A DNA stretch of 61,439 nt from an uncultured Bacteroidota bacterium. Lineage in GTDB: Bacteria > Bacteroidota > Bacteroidia > Bacteroidales > UBA12077. The stretch lies in assembly GCA_913055635.1 (NCBI GenBank), contig CAJXLK010000027.1, positions 1-61,439 of the forward strand. The letters run 5' to 3'. Below the pieces are notes generated by a model, which saw only the letters and a list, made by a program, of their open reading frames with translations, made no database searches and was not told where the DNA came from. Positions 1-8,201 of this stretch are shown piece by piece. Position numbers and translations under genes: made by a program. How positions within the stretch are numbered: position 1 is the stretch's first letter; every line of letters begins with the position of its first letter.

Positions 1-156
1 ACGACCCCGCTAAGCGGGGGTACAAAACGACCCCGCTAAGCGGGGGTACAAAACGACCCCGCTAAGCGGGGGTACAAAAACGACCCCGCTAAGCGGGGGT
101 ACAAAACGACCCCGCTAAGCGGGGGTACAAAACGACCCCGCTAAGCGGGGGTACAA
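1..156. repeat. Six-unit tandem array of a GC-rich dyad
   Basis: Six near-identical units start at 1, 27, 53, 80, 106 and 132; five are 26 nt or less and one is 27 nt because of one extra A. Each unit holds the dyad CCCCGCTAAGCGGGG (7 bp arms around a central A) with one additional G on the right, followed by the constant spacer GTACAAAACGA. The array may continue beyond the left edge of the window. It ends 17 nt before the first gene, so it could act on that gene's leader. The same dyad recurs singly at 10.4, 11.8 and 37.8-38.0 kb. Spacers are identical to one another, so this is not a CRISPR array. Confidence 0.95.
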
Positions 157-173
157 CAAAAATATCTATACAA

Positions 174-1103
174 ATGAAAGGCCATAAAATCGTCTTAAGG
201 TTCACAGCGAAAGGGATGCCATCGTTTTTTAACCAGTTTACCGGGGTTATTGGGGCGATGGTGATAATCGTTTTATTTTTAAACCCGGCGATGGGACAGG
301 AAAAGGATTTGGATGTGCCCTATGCTTCGACACCGCCTGACGTAGTGGAAAAGATGTTGGACATGGCCGATGTAGGCCCGGGCGACTATGTCATTGATCT
401 GGGCTGCGGGGACGGACGGATCGTAACCGCTGCTGCCAGGCGTGGGGCCTTCGGACATGGGGTAGACCTTGACCCTAAACGCCTTAAGGAAGCCAGGGAG
501 AAAGCCCGTAAGGCCAATGTATCAGAAAGGGTCATGTTTGTCCAGGAAGATATTTTTAAGACCGACATTCAGCAAGCTTCAGTGATTACCATGTACCTGT
601 TGAGCACAGTAAATGAGGATATGCGCCCACGGCTCATTTCTGAGCTGAAGCCCGGAACGCGGATCGTATCTCATCAGTTTGGCATGGGCATCTGGGATCC
701 CGACAAACACATCATTTTAGGAGATTCATATATGAAAGGGGAATCCCTGACCCTGAAAGAACAAATTGAAAAAATCAATCACGAAATCTATTACTGGGTG
801 GTCCCTGCCCAGATAGAGGGCCAGTGGAAATGGCAGCTCAATGGCAATGAGTTCACCATGAATGTGCAGCAAAATTTTCAAAAATTCCAGGCCAACATCA
901 TCTCCGGGCAGGATACCCTTGTGGTGGATAACAAAAAGCTGGTGGGCAAAAAGATCAGCTTTACCGCTTCGAGTCCCGGGAAAAAAATGCATTATGCCTT
1001 CAACGGGAAAATTGATGAAGACCGCCAGATCAAGGGCACCATACAAATCCACGACCCGGATGCGCGGTCGATCAAAAAATGGGAAGCCCGTTTTGTTAAA
1101 TAA
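174..1103 (+). CDS. Membrane-anchored or exported class I SAM-dependent methyltransferase
   Basis: The 309-residue product has one hydrophobic stretch at about residues 24-42 ending in Ala-Met-Gly-Gln, then a class I methyltransferase core. Motif I is VIDLGCGDGRI at about 73-83, and an acidic motif II (GVDLDP) follows about 17 residues later, as expected for SAM binding. A DVPYASTP-type segment just before motif I and a SHQFGMG segment later are typical of a family of small methyltransferases with unknown substrate. The last 90 residues (after about 215) look like an extra beta-rich domain. An in-frame ATG at 216, preceded by AAGGG, gives a 295-residue version with a cleaner signal-like N-terminus and may be the true start. 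Substrate unknown; the N-terminal segment implies action at or outside the membrane, which is odd for a SAM enzyme. Confidence 0.75.
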   Translation: MKGHKIVLRFTAKGMPSFFNQFTGVIGAMVIIVLFLNPAMGQEKDLDVPYASTPPDVVEKMLDMADVGPGDYVIDLGCGDGRIVTAAARRGAFGHGVDLDPKRLKEAREKARKANVSERVMFVQEDIFKTDIQQASVITMYLLSTVNEDMRPRLISELKPGTRIVSHQFGMGIWDPDKHIILGDSYMKGESLTLKEQIEKINHEIYYWVVPAQIEGQWKWQLNGNEFTMNVQQNFQKFQANIISGQDTLVVDNKKLVGKKISFTASSPGKKMHYAFNGKIDEDRQIKGTIQIHDPDARSIKKWEARFVK

Positions 1104-1228
1104 TGCGCGTATTCTCCATTCAAAGCCTTTTTTATCTTGCTTCCTTTTTGATCAAAGCCACTCATTGGGATGATAGCAATCAGCGAATTATTCATGCCAT
1201 CAAGCGGTGGCGGTTCGTGTAAGATCCA

Positions 1229-1259
1229 TTGGCTGTTAAAAATCGAATCACTATATTTG
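1229..1259 (+). promoter_or_regulatory. Bacteroidota-type promoter for gltX
   Basis: A -33 element TTGG (1229-1232) is separated by 19 nt from TATATTTG (1252-1259), an exact match to the Bacteroidota -7 consensus TAnnTTTG. It leaves a leader of about 18 nt before the gltX ATG at 1284. The leader has an AAGAAGG stretch 3 nt before the start, a weak ribosome-binding candidate. Confidence 0.6.
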
Positions 1260-1283
1260 TGGTCAATCTAAAAAAAGAAGGTT

Positions 1284-2813
1284 ATGGCTCAATCAGATGT
1301 GCGCGTGCGTTTTGCGCCCAGTCCCACCGGCCCCTTGCATATGGGTGGGGTAAGGACAGCGCTGTTCAACTTTTTATTTGCCCGCAAATACGGGGGAACG
1401 TTTGTTTTGAGGATTGAAGACACGGATCAGACCCGGTATGTAGAGGGTGCGGAGCAGTATATCATGGATTCACTGCAATGGTGCGGTCTGGGTTTTGATG
1501 AAGGTGTATATGAGGGTGGAGATTACGGGCCTTATCGCCAATCGGAGCGGCAAAAGTTGTACCGCCAATATGCCGAAAAGATGGTTCGCGAAGGCACGGC
1601 ATACTATGCTTTTGATACTTCCCAGGAGCTGGATGCCATGCGCAAGCGCCTGAAAGAGCAGAAAAGCGATATCCAGCATTACAATGCCGTAACACGGGGG
1701 GCGATGAAAAATTCCCTGACTCTGGACGAAGAAGAAGTTAACCGGCGAATCAATGAAGGAGCCCCCTATGTGATCCGTTTCAAAATGCCCGAGGAACAGC
1801 ACATAACCGTTAATGACCGCATACGTGGAGAAGTGGAAGTCAACACCAACCAGCTCGACGATAAGGTTCTGTTCAAATCAGATGGTTTACCCACTTATCA
1901 TCTGGCCAATGTGGTGGACGACCATGAAATGAAGATCTCCCATGTTATCCGGGGTGAAGAATGGCTGCCCTCCCTCCCGCTCCATTTCATGCTTTATGAA
2001 GCCCTGGGCTGGGGCAATGAGATGCCGGAGTTTGCCCACCTTCCCCTGATCCTCAACCCAGACGGGAAAGGCAAACTCAGCAAACGCGACGGGCAAAAGA
2101 AGGGCTTTCCTGTATTCCCCATGCAATGGACAGATCCGGAAAGCGGAGAAACCTTCCCCGGTTATAAGGAATCGGGATACCTGCCCGAAGCCTTTATCAA
2201 CATACTGGCTTTTTTGGGCTGGAACCCGGGTACCGAAAGGGAGCTTTATACCCTGGATCAGCTGATCGAAGCCTTTGACCTTGACCAGGTGGGCAAAGCC
2301 GGATCCAAATTTGACCCCGACAAGGCCAAGTGGTTCAACCATCAATATTTGATGGAAAAATCAGATAACGACCTGGCCGAGCTGTTTATGCCGGTTCTCC
2401 GTGAAAAAGGCATTGAAGCTTCCCGCGAATATGTCAGCCAGGTTTGCCATTTGGTCAAGGAACGGGTTTACCTGATCGGGGAAATTTGGGAACAAAGCTA
2501 CTTTTTCTTCCAGCCCCCGCGGGAATACGACAGCAAGATGGTGAAGAAAAAGTGGAAAGCCCACACACCGGGATTGCTCGGTGAACTCAAAGACCACCTG
2601 ACCCAACTGGAGCCTTTCGAGGCAGAAGCCATCAAGCAAACAGTCCAGGAATTCACCCAGGAAAAAGAGATCGGCATGGGCCAGGTGATGCTTCCGTTGC
2701 GGATATCCCTGGTGGGTACCGGCATGGGGCCCGATGTAGCTCAAATCGCTGAAATGTTAGGGAAACAGGAAACAATCAGACGGGTGGAACAGGCCATCCG
2801 CAATATTGGATAA
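1284..2813 (+). CDS. gltX: Glutamyl-tRNA synthetase
   Basis: Charges tRNA-Glu with glutamate in the cytoplasm. The 509-residue product starts with the class I catalytic fold: the HIGH-type motif is PLHMGGVRTALF at about residues 17-28, and the KMSKS-type loop is GKLSKRDG at about 262-269. The Rossmann insert and the alpha-helical anticodon-binding part follow, giving a length slightly above the usual 470-490, as is common in Bacteroidota. The start at 1284 fits the conserved VRVRFAPSPTG opening. It has its own promoter and appears monocistronic, with the converging photolyase-like gene downstream. Discrimination between GluRS and a non-discriminating enzyme cannot be made from sequence alone, but glnS is present nearby, favouring a discriminating one. 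Confidence 0.97.
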   Translation: MAQSDVRVRFAPSPTGPLHMGGVRTALFNFLFARKYGGTFVLRIEDTDQTRYVEGAEQYIMDSLQWCGLGFDEGVYEGGDYGPYRQSERQKLYRQYAEKMVREGTAYYAFDTSQELDAMRKRLKEQKSDIQHYNAVTRGAMKNSLTLDEEEVNRRINEGAPYVIRFKMPEEQHITVNDRIRGEVEVNTNQLDDKVLFKSDGLPTYHLANVVDDHEMKISHVIRGEEWLPSLPLHFMLYEALGWGNEMPEFAHLPLILNPDGKGKLSKRDGQKKGFPVFPMQWTDPESGETFPGYKESGYLPEAFINILAFLGWNPGTERELYTLDQLIEAFDLDQVGKAGSKFDPDKAKWFNHQYLMEKSDNDLAELFMPVLREKGIEASREYVSQVCHLVKERVYLIGEIWEQSYFFFQPPREYDSKMVKKKWKAHTPGLLGELKDHLTQLEPFEAEAIKQTVQEFTQEKEIGMGQVMLPLRISLVGTGMGPDVAQIAEMLGKQETIRRVEQAIRNIG

Positions 2814-2842
2814 TTCCCGGGTTCGCCCCTTTCAAATTGCTG

Positions 2843-3036
2843 CATCAACAGGTTTGGCAATGAAAGGCTCCAGGGCGTTCATTTCATAGGTTTCAGGCTC
2901 AGCGGTTACAAAGCGCAAGGCTCATAAATTTCAGACTGACAGGCCTCAAGACATTGAGCCCATAGGTGTCACACTGACAAGCTACAGGTCATTAGGTGCA
3001 TACCTTTCAGCGCAGGTAGGTGAGATATCCTGGCAG
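2843..3036. repeat. Diverged 38-bp tandem repeat between gltX and photolyase gene
   Basis: Units begin with CAT at 2843, 2885, 2923, 2961 and 2999, the last three steps being exactly 38 nt. They share a core of the form CATAGGTTTCAGRCTGAC. Identity between units is only moderate, so this is an old, eroding array. It fills the 233-nt space between two converging genes; no gene or clear terminator was seen there. Confidence 0.6.
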
Positions 3037-3046
3037 ATTTGAAATT

Positions 3047-4534
3047 TCAGGAGATGGAACAGAGCCATTGCTCTGCAGCTTCGAGGAGGGATTGTTGCTT
3101 TTGGGGGGCCATCTTATCAAAAGTACTTATTAACATCCGCATGCGGGGGTTTTTCTTCAGCACCTGGCGGTGGGTATTCATGAACCGCCAGAAAAGACCA
3201 TCCCAGGTTTGTTGCCACGGGCCTGGTGCAAAATCGCCCATCTTCATCAAATAATTGCTGGAACTGATGTATGGCTTGGACGACATGATGCCGCCGTCTG
3301 CAAACTGGCTCATACCGTAAACATTGGGCACCATCACCCAATCACAGGCATCGATGAACATCTCCATGAACCAGCGATAGACCTCATCGGGGTTGAACTC
3401 ACACAGCAACATGAAATTACCCAGGACCATCAAACGTTCAATATGGTGGGCGTAACCGGTAGCCAGAACCTTTTGAATTACCTGATCTACCGGTAAAATG
3501 CCGGTTTGCCCTTCCCAGAAAGAAGGGGGCAGCGGCCGGGTAAAACCCCAGTAATTTTTGCTGCGTTGACGGCGGCCCTGCTTTTCATAAATGATCCGGA
3601 TGAATTCGCGCCACCCCAGTATTTGACGAATGAACCCTTCCAGTGCATTGAGGGGCACTTCCCTCTGCCCGGCATGAGCCAGGGTCCGTTCAATAACTTC
3701 TGCCGGTGTGATCAGGCCTGCATTAAGCATGGGACTTAAAATGCTGTGGTGCAGGAAATGCTCCCCTTTCACCATGGCATCCTGGTAAGTGCCAAATCCC
3801 GCCAGGCGCTCCTGCAAAAAAACATCCAGCCATTGACGGGTTTCCTTATAAGTGACGGGATAGCGAACCGACTTATTTAATTGCCCCACATTGTCCGGAA
3901 AGTTGCGCTCTACATAGGTCCAGGCATCGGAATAAAATCTGTTTAAAGGGGGAAAATCGATCGAAGGCGGGGTATGGCCCTTCGGATATTTTTTCCTGTT
4001 GGCGGTATCAAAAGTCCATCTCCCCCCTACCGGTTTATTATCGGCATCAATAAGAATGTTGCGTAGCTTCCGCTGCCGAATATAAAAATCGGTTTGACGG
4101 AATGATTTGCTTTTTTCCAAATAATCGTTGATATCAGCCGAGGAATTCATAAAAAGGGGAGATTCGTAGCTTATTAATTCCATGCCGGCCTGATCCGCCG
4201 AAACCTTCATCCGCTGATGCAACCAGTCATCCACCGGGTCTATATAATGAATTCTTTCCCAACCCTGGCTTTTCAATTCAGGCACCAGTGTTCGGATATC
4301 CGATTTTTCACTCAAACTCTCCACATATTCCACCCGGTAATGCCTGTTTTTCAACCAGGAGGCATAAAAATTCATGGAAGCACGGTGGAATGCCAACTTT
4401 TGTTTATGAAAAGCATAGTGCTGAAACAAAAGGTACTCTTCCACCAGGACCACTTTTTCGACCTGGACAAGGGCTGGATTTGCCTCAAAAAGCTGATGGG
4501 GCAATACAAGGGCCAGGGCATTTTCCGATTTCAC
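3047..4534 (-). CDS. Prokaryotic-type cryptochrome/photolyase family protein
   Basis: The 495-residue product belongs to the photolyase-related family that includes bacterial (6-4) photolyases: an N-terminal Rossmann-like antenna domain, a DADNKPVGGRWTFD segment around residue 163, and a C-terminal helical FAD-binding domain with RQILGWREFIR and PNVYGMSQFADGG. Family members normally bind a [4Fe-4S] cluster through four cysteines, three of them shortly after the FADGG segment. Here that stretch reads SNYLMKMGDFAPGPWQQTWD and has no cysteine at all, so the cluster is probably absent. Expected role: light-driven repair of UV photoproducts or blue-light sensing. It lies 56 nt downstream of glnS on the same strand and may be cotranscribed. 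FAD-binding part looks intact. Confidence 0.85.
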   Translation of the reverse strand: MKSENALALVLPHQLFEANPALVQVEKVVLVEEYLLFQHYAFHKQKLAFHRASMNFYASWLKNRHYRVEYVESLSEKSDIRTLVPELKSQGWERIHYIDPVDDWLHQRMKVSADQAGMELISYESPLFMNSSADINDYLEKSKSFRQTDFYIRQRKLRNILIDADNKPVGGRWTFDTANRKKYPKGHTPPSIDFPPLNRFYSDAWTYVERNFPDNVGQLNKSVRYPVTYKETRQWLDVFLQERLAGFGTYQDAMVKGEHFLHHSILSPMLNAGLITPAEVIERTLAHAGQREVPLNALEGFIRQILGWREFIRIIYEKQGRRQRSKNYWGFTRPLPPSFWEGQTGILPVDQVIQKVLATGYAHHIERLMVLGNFMLLCEFNPDEVYRWFMEMFIDACDWVMVPNVYGMSQFADGGIMSSKPYISSSNYLMKMGDFAPGPWQQTWDGLFWRFMNTHRQVLKKNPRMRMLISTFDKMAPQKQQSLLEAAEQWLCSIS

Positions 4535-4590
4535 GCTTCTCAGGTTTTAGAGATGAAAGCAACTGGACAAACCCTTTTTCAGCTATTGGT

Positions 4591-6336
4591 TCATTTCTTT
4601 TTCTTCTTCTGTTGTTCCTGCTGCCTTTGTTGTTTGACAATCTTGGCCCATGTATCCTTCAGGGTCACGGTACGGTTAAAGACCAGTTTTTCAGCGGGAT
4701 TGCAATAACGGTCGACACAGAAATAGCCTTTGCGCTCGAACTGAAATTTTTCTTCCGGCTGGGCATCTTTGAGGAAAGGCTCAGCTTTGGCGTTCTCCAG
4801 GATATAAAGGGAATCGGGGTTCAGGTTGGATTTAAAATCCTTGCCTTCTTCCTTGACTTTATCGGGGGTTTCGCTCATGAATAAGCGGTCGTACTGGCGC
4901 ACTTCAACGGGGAGGGCGTGTTTGACCGAGACCCAGTGGATGGTTCCCTTGACTTTTCGTCCGTCGGGCGATTGTCCGCCTTTGGTTTGTGGATCATAGG
5001 TACAGCGGATCTCGGTAATTTCGCCGAATTCATCTTTAACCACTCCTTCACAGGTGATATAATAAGCATAGCGCAGGCGCACTTCACGACCGGGGGCCAG
5101 GCGGAAAAATTTCTTCGGGGGATCTTCCCGGAAATCATCGCGTTCAATGTATATTTCCCGCGAGAAAGGCACTTTGCGCGTACCCATGCTTTCATCCTCG
5201 GGATTGTTCACTGCATCCAATTCTTCTTCCTGATCCTCGGGATAATTGGTGATAACCACCTTGACCGGGTCGGTAACGGCCATCACCCGCTGGGCCCGCT
5301 TATTGAGGTCCTCGCGCAGGCTGTTCTCCAGCAAGGCAACGTCTATAACGTTATCACGCTTGGCAATTCCAACCTTTTCGGAAAATTCCCGGATCGAGGC
5401 AGGTGTATACCCCCTGCGTCGGATACCGCTAATGGTAGGCATCCGTGGGTCATCCCATGCGTCTACATACCCTTCATTGACCAATTCCAGGAGCTTGCGC
5501 TTGCTCATCACCGTAAAGCTCAGGTTCAGCCGGGCAAACTCAATTTGTTTGGGCCGGTAATCGCCTTCAACAATTTTGTCGAGCAACCAGTCATAGAGGG
5601 GGCGGTGATTCTCAAATTCCATGGTGCAAAGGCTGTGGGTGATGCCCTCAATATAGTCTGACTGGCCATGGGCAAAATCGTACATCGGGTAAATGCACCA
5701 CTTATCGCCGGTGCGGGGATGGGCAATGTGCCGAATCCGGTAAAGAATGGGATCGCGCAGGTGCATGTTGGGCGATGCCATATCAATGCGGGCCCGCAAC
5801 TGACAACTGCCTTCCTCAAATTCCCCTGCCCGCATGCGCTTGAACAAATCCAGGCTCTCCTCAATGGGCCGATCCCGGTAAGGACTTTCCCTGCCCGGCT
5901 CAGTAGGCGTACCCCGCGTATTTCGAATCTCCTCCGGACTCAACTCACATACATAGGCATCCCCCTGCTTAATCAACTTGATGGCAAACTCATAGAGCTG
6001 TTCAAAATAATCAGAAGCATAATATTCTCGGCCTTCCCAGTCAAAACCCAGCCAATGGACATCCTCTTTGATCGAGTCTATGTACTTCTGCTCTTCTTTC
6101 ATCGGATTGGTGTCATCAAAACGCAGGTTGGTCTTCCCTCCATAGCGCTCGGCTATACCAAAATTCAAACATATGGATTTGGCATGACCAATATGGAGAA
6201 AGCCGTTGGGCTCGGGTGGAAAACGGGTGTGAATACGCCCGTCGTTCCGGTTGTTGCTGATATCTTCCTCTACAATCTGCTCGATGAAATTCAGAGGCTT
6301 CTTCTTTCCTTCTTCTTGTTGCTCGGAATTTGCCAT
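4591..6336 (-). CDS. glnS: Glutaminyl-tRNA synthetase
   Basis: Charges tRNA-Gln with glutamine. The 581-residue product has the class I motifs [16 protein letters not shown] near residue 40 and VMSKRKL as the KMSKS loop, followed by the beta-barrel anticodon-binding domains; the C-terminus is a Gln/Lys-rich tail ending in a run of lysines. The open frame continues upstream to 6468, but the extension is AT-rich and unlike the family. The start chosen at 6336 gives [19 protein letters not shown], the usual opening. It is divergent from folB, with a 153-nt AT-rich spacer likely to hold both promoters. Confidence 0.95.
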   Translation of the reverse strand: MANSEQQEEGKKKPLNFIEQIVEEDISNNRNDGRIHTRFPPEPNGFLHIGHAKSICLNFGIAERYGGKTNLRFDDTNPMKEEQKYIDSIKEDVHWLGFDWEGREYYASDYFEQLYEFAIKLIKQGDAYVCELSPEEIRNTRGTPTEPGRESPYRDRPIEESLDLFKRMRAGEFEEGSCQLRARIDMASPNMHLRDPILYRIRHIAHPRTGDKWCIYPMYDFAHGQSDYIEGITHSLCTMEFENHRPLYDWLLDKIVEGDYRPKQIEFARLNLSFTVMSKRKLLELVNEGYVDAWDDPRMPTISGIRRRGYTPASIREFSEKVGIAKRDNVIDVALLENSLREDLNKRAQRVMAVTDPVKVVITNYPEDQEEELDAVNNPEDESMGTRKVPFSREIYIERDDFREDPPKKFFRLAPGREVRLRYAYYITCEGVVKDEFGEITEIRCTYDPQTKGGQSPDGRKVKGTIHWVSVKHALPVEVRQYDRLFMSETPDKVKEEGKDFKSNLNPDSLYILENAKAEPFLKDAQPEEKFQFERKGYFCVDRYCNPAEKLVFNRTVTLKDTWAKIVKQQRQQEQQKKKKK

Positions 6337-6489
6337 GTTTGAAATGTATTTATGCGATGTTTTCAATTGATTCACTGAATAAAACACAATTTGTTGTAAA
6401 AGTGAGTAAAAGTGCTTTATTTTTGCATTCGTACAAAAATATTTGATTTTATCGAATAAATGATGCAATAAGAATCTAATTTTTCAAAC

Positions 6490-6840
6490 ATGGGCGCCAT
6501 TCACCTCGAAGACATGGAATTTTATGCCTTTCACGGGCATTTTAAAGAAGAACAGATCGTAGGCAATCGTTTCCTGGTTAACCTTACCATAGAGGCCAAC
6601 ATGGAACAACCCGGGCAGAGTGACAACCTGAAAGATGCAGTGAACTATCAAAAAGCCTACGAGATCGTCAAGCAAGAGATGGAGAAAAAATCGCATTTGC
6701 TCGAGCACATTGGCCAGCGGATTCTGGATGCCCTATATACTCATTTGGAGGGGATAGATCATGTGAGGGTGAAAGTATCCAAAATGAATCCGCCGATGGG
6801 AGGCAAGATGGACCGGGTAAGTGTAAGCATGGAGCGTTAA
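6490..6840 (+). CDS. folB: Dihydroneopterin aldolase
   Basis: Catalyses the aldol cleavage of 7,8-dihydroneopterin to 6-hydroxymethyl-dihydropterin and glycolaldehyde in folate synthesis. The 116-residue length and the pattern (FYAFHGHFKEEQIVGNRF at the N-terminus, VNYQKAYEIV in the middle, VKVSKMNPPMGG near the C-terminus) match the tunnel-fold FolB family; the conserved glutamate and lysine positions (EEQ, KVSK) are present. It starts a rightward cluster with the Mth938-domain gene 76 nt downstream. No other folate gene is in the window. Confidence 0.93.
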   Translation: MGAIHLEDMEFYAFHGHFKEEQIVGNRFLVNLTIEANMEQPGQSDNLKDAVNYQKAYEIVKQEMEKKSHLLEHIGQRILDALYTHLEGIDHVRVKVSKMNPPMGGKMDRVSVSMER

Positions 6841-6916
6841 TGGTGAGGTTCTTTAAATTTGACATGGTACAAATTTTTTCGTAATTTATCCTCCGCGGAA
6901 AGAAAGACAAGGCACT

Positions 6917-7261
6917 ATGATTGAGGAATATCGATTTGGAAAAATGGTCATTGACGGAAAGACTTATGAAAAGGACCTGATGGTAGCCGGGGGCAAAGTG
7001 ATCCCTGAGTGGTGGCGCAAAAAGGGTCACAACCTGCAGGTGGAAGACATCAAGGAAGTGATTGAACGAGAGCAGCCTGAGATCGTGGTCGTCGGGAAAG
7101 GCCAGTTCGGAATGATGTCGATCAGCGATGAAGTCAGGCAATACCTTCATGACCAGGACATCGAATTGTACGACAAGAAAACCGGCAAAGCCGTACAAAT
7201 CTACAACCGTTACTACCAGAGGAAGAAGCATGTTTTAGGGGCATTTCATCTGACCTGCTGA
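6917..7261 (+). CDS. Mth938-like domain (DUF498/AAMDC) protein
   Basis: The 114-residue product is a single small alpha/beta domain of the Mth938/DUF498 family: FGKMVIDGKTYEKDL at the N-terminus, WWRKKGH, and a VVVGKGQFG turn. The family is widespread and structurally known, but its biochemical role is not established. The gene follows folB in the same direction and precedes an outer-membrane barrel gene. It has no signal peptide, so it is cytoplasmic. Family call is firm; function unknown. Confidence 0.8.
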   Translation: MIEEYRFGKMVIDGKTYEKDLMVAGGKVIPEWWRKKGHNLQVEDIKEVIEREQPEIVVVGKGQFGMMSISDEVRQYLHDQDIELYDKKTGKAVQIYNRYYQRKKHVLGAFHLTC

Positions 7262-7313
7262 CCCTGTCTCCAGCCTGGCTCACCATAAGCTTGATACTGC
7301 AAAACCATTATTT

Positions 7314-7934
7314 ATGAGAACCCTGGGCGGCATCATAGTCTTTTCCCTGCTGGCGATCGCATCATTTGGCCAGCGCTTCCATGGAGGTGCAATGGGGGGG
7401 CTGGCGGCCACCCAGCTCGACGGAGACCAGCTGGGGGGCTACAACAAACCCGGGGTACGTCTCGGAGGTTGGGTCAATACCCGTATTTCACCCAACCTGA
7501 TCCTCCAGCTTGAATTGGAATATCTCCAGAAAGGCAGCAAGATCTCAGAACAAGAACTACAAAACCGGCAAAGCTATTTTCATTGCCGGCTGAACTACAT
7601 CCAGGTGCCCCTGGTCGCCAAAACCAATTTAATGCCTCGGCTGGTGGGAGAAGCAGGCCTGGCAGCAGGATACCTCACCGAGGCCCTGATTGATGACGAT
7701 GGCAACGGTTTTCGTGAACCGGAGGATTTGGACAATCAACGCCCGTTTAACCAGTTTGAATTTTCCGGATTGGTAGGCATCAACTATGAACTGGGCAAAA
7801 ATTTCGTTATCAACGTGCGTTTCAACTACAGCCTGTTCCCGGTGCGAGCCCATCCCGGCGGGCAAAAATTCTGGCTCAACCGCGGCCAGTTCAACAATGC
7901 CATGCTCTTCACCCTGTATTATCAAATAGATTGA
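7314..7934 (+). CDS. Outer-membrane beta-barrel protein, PorT-like
   Basis: The 206-residue product has a cleavable signal peptide (hydrophobic residues 5-19, ending SFGQ) and then alternating strands typical of the small OMP_b-brl family of Bacteroidota: GVRLGGWVNTRIS, LQLELEYLQKGS, YIQVPLVAKTN and a final aromatic strand ending LYYQID. The C-terminal aromatic/hydrophobic strand fits insertion by the BAM complex. The family includes PorT of the type IX system, but many members have no known role; nothing here singles this one out as PorT itself. It starts 52 nt after the Mth938-domain gene. Confidence 0.78.
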   Translation: MRTLGGIIVFSLLAIASFGQRFHGGAMGGLAATQLDGDQLGGYNKPGVRLGGWVNTRISPNLILQLELEYLQKGSKISEQELQNRQSYFHCRLNYIQVPLVAKTNLMPRLVGEAGLAAGYLTEALIDDDGNGFREPEDLDNQRPFNQFEFSGLVGINYELGKNFVINVRFNYSLFPVRAHPGGQKFWLNRGQFNNAMLFTLYYQID

Positions 7935-8201
7935 GCCCTGCTCCAAGCCTTAGTGGTTTAACCATAAAGTCCGCAAAATATAACCAGCAACCATCGACCC
8001 CACTCCCCGGCTTGTAAGGCGGGGAGCGAATAACCGGCAGGGAAAAAACAGGAAGTATAATCCAATCAATAACCGGAGCGATAGAAGCTTTCAGAAAGGA
8101 GTATGAATAGCCGGGTGAAGGCCGTTTAAAAGTCGTTTAAAGGCCCTTTACAGGCTCCAAAATGATCCCCAGGGAATGGTCATAAAAACGGATCAGACCG
8201 A
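7935..8201. other. Convergent intergenic region with one hairpin
   Basis: This lies between the barrel gene and rnr, which point at each other. A dyad CTCCCCG (8003-8009) / CGGGGAG (8020-8026) with a 10-nt loop could terminate transcription from either side, although no U-run follows. Short near-repeats (GCCGTTTAAA and GTCGTTTAAA around 8120-8140) are visible. I see no gene. Confidence 0.5.

Noticed and set aside
1-156. CRISPR-like array
   Set aside because: Repeats and spacers are both constant; there are no unique spacers and no cas genes.
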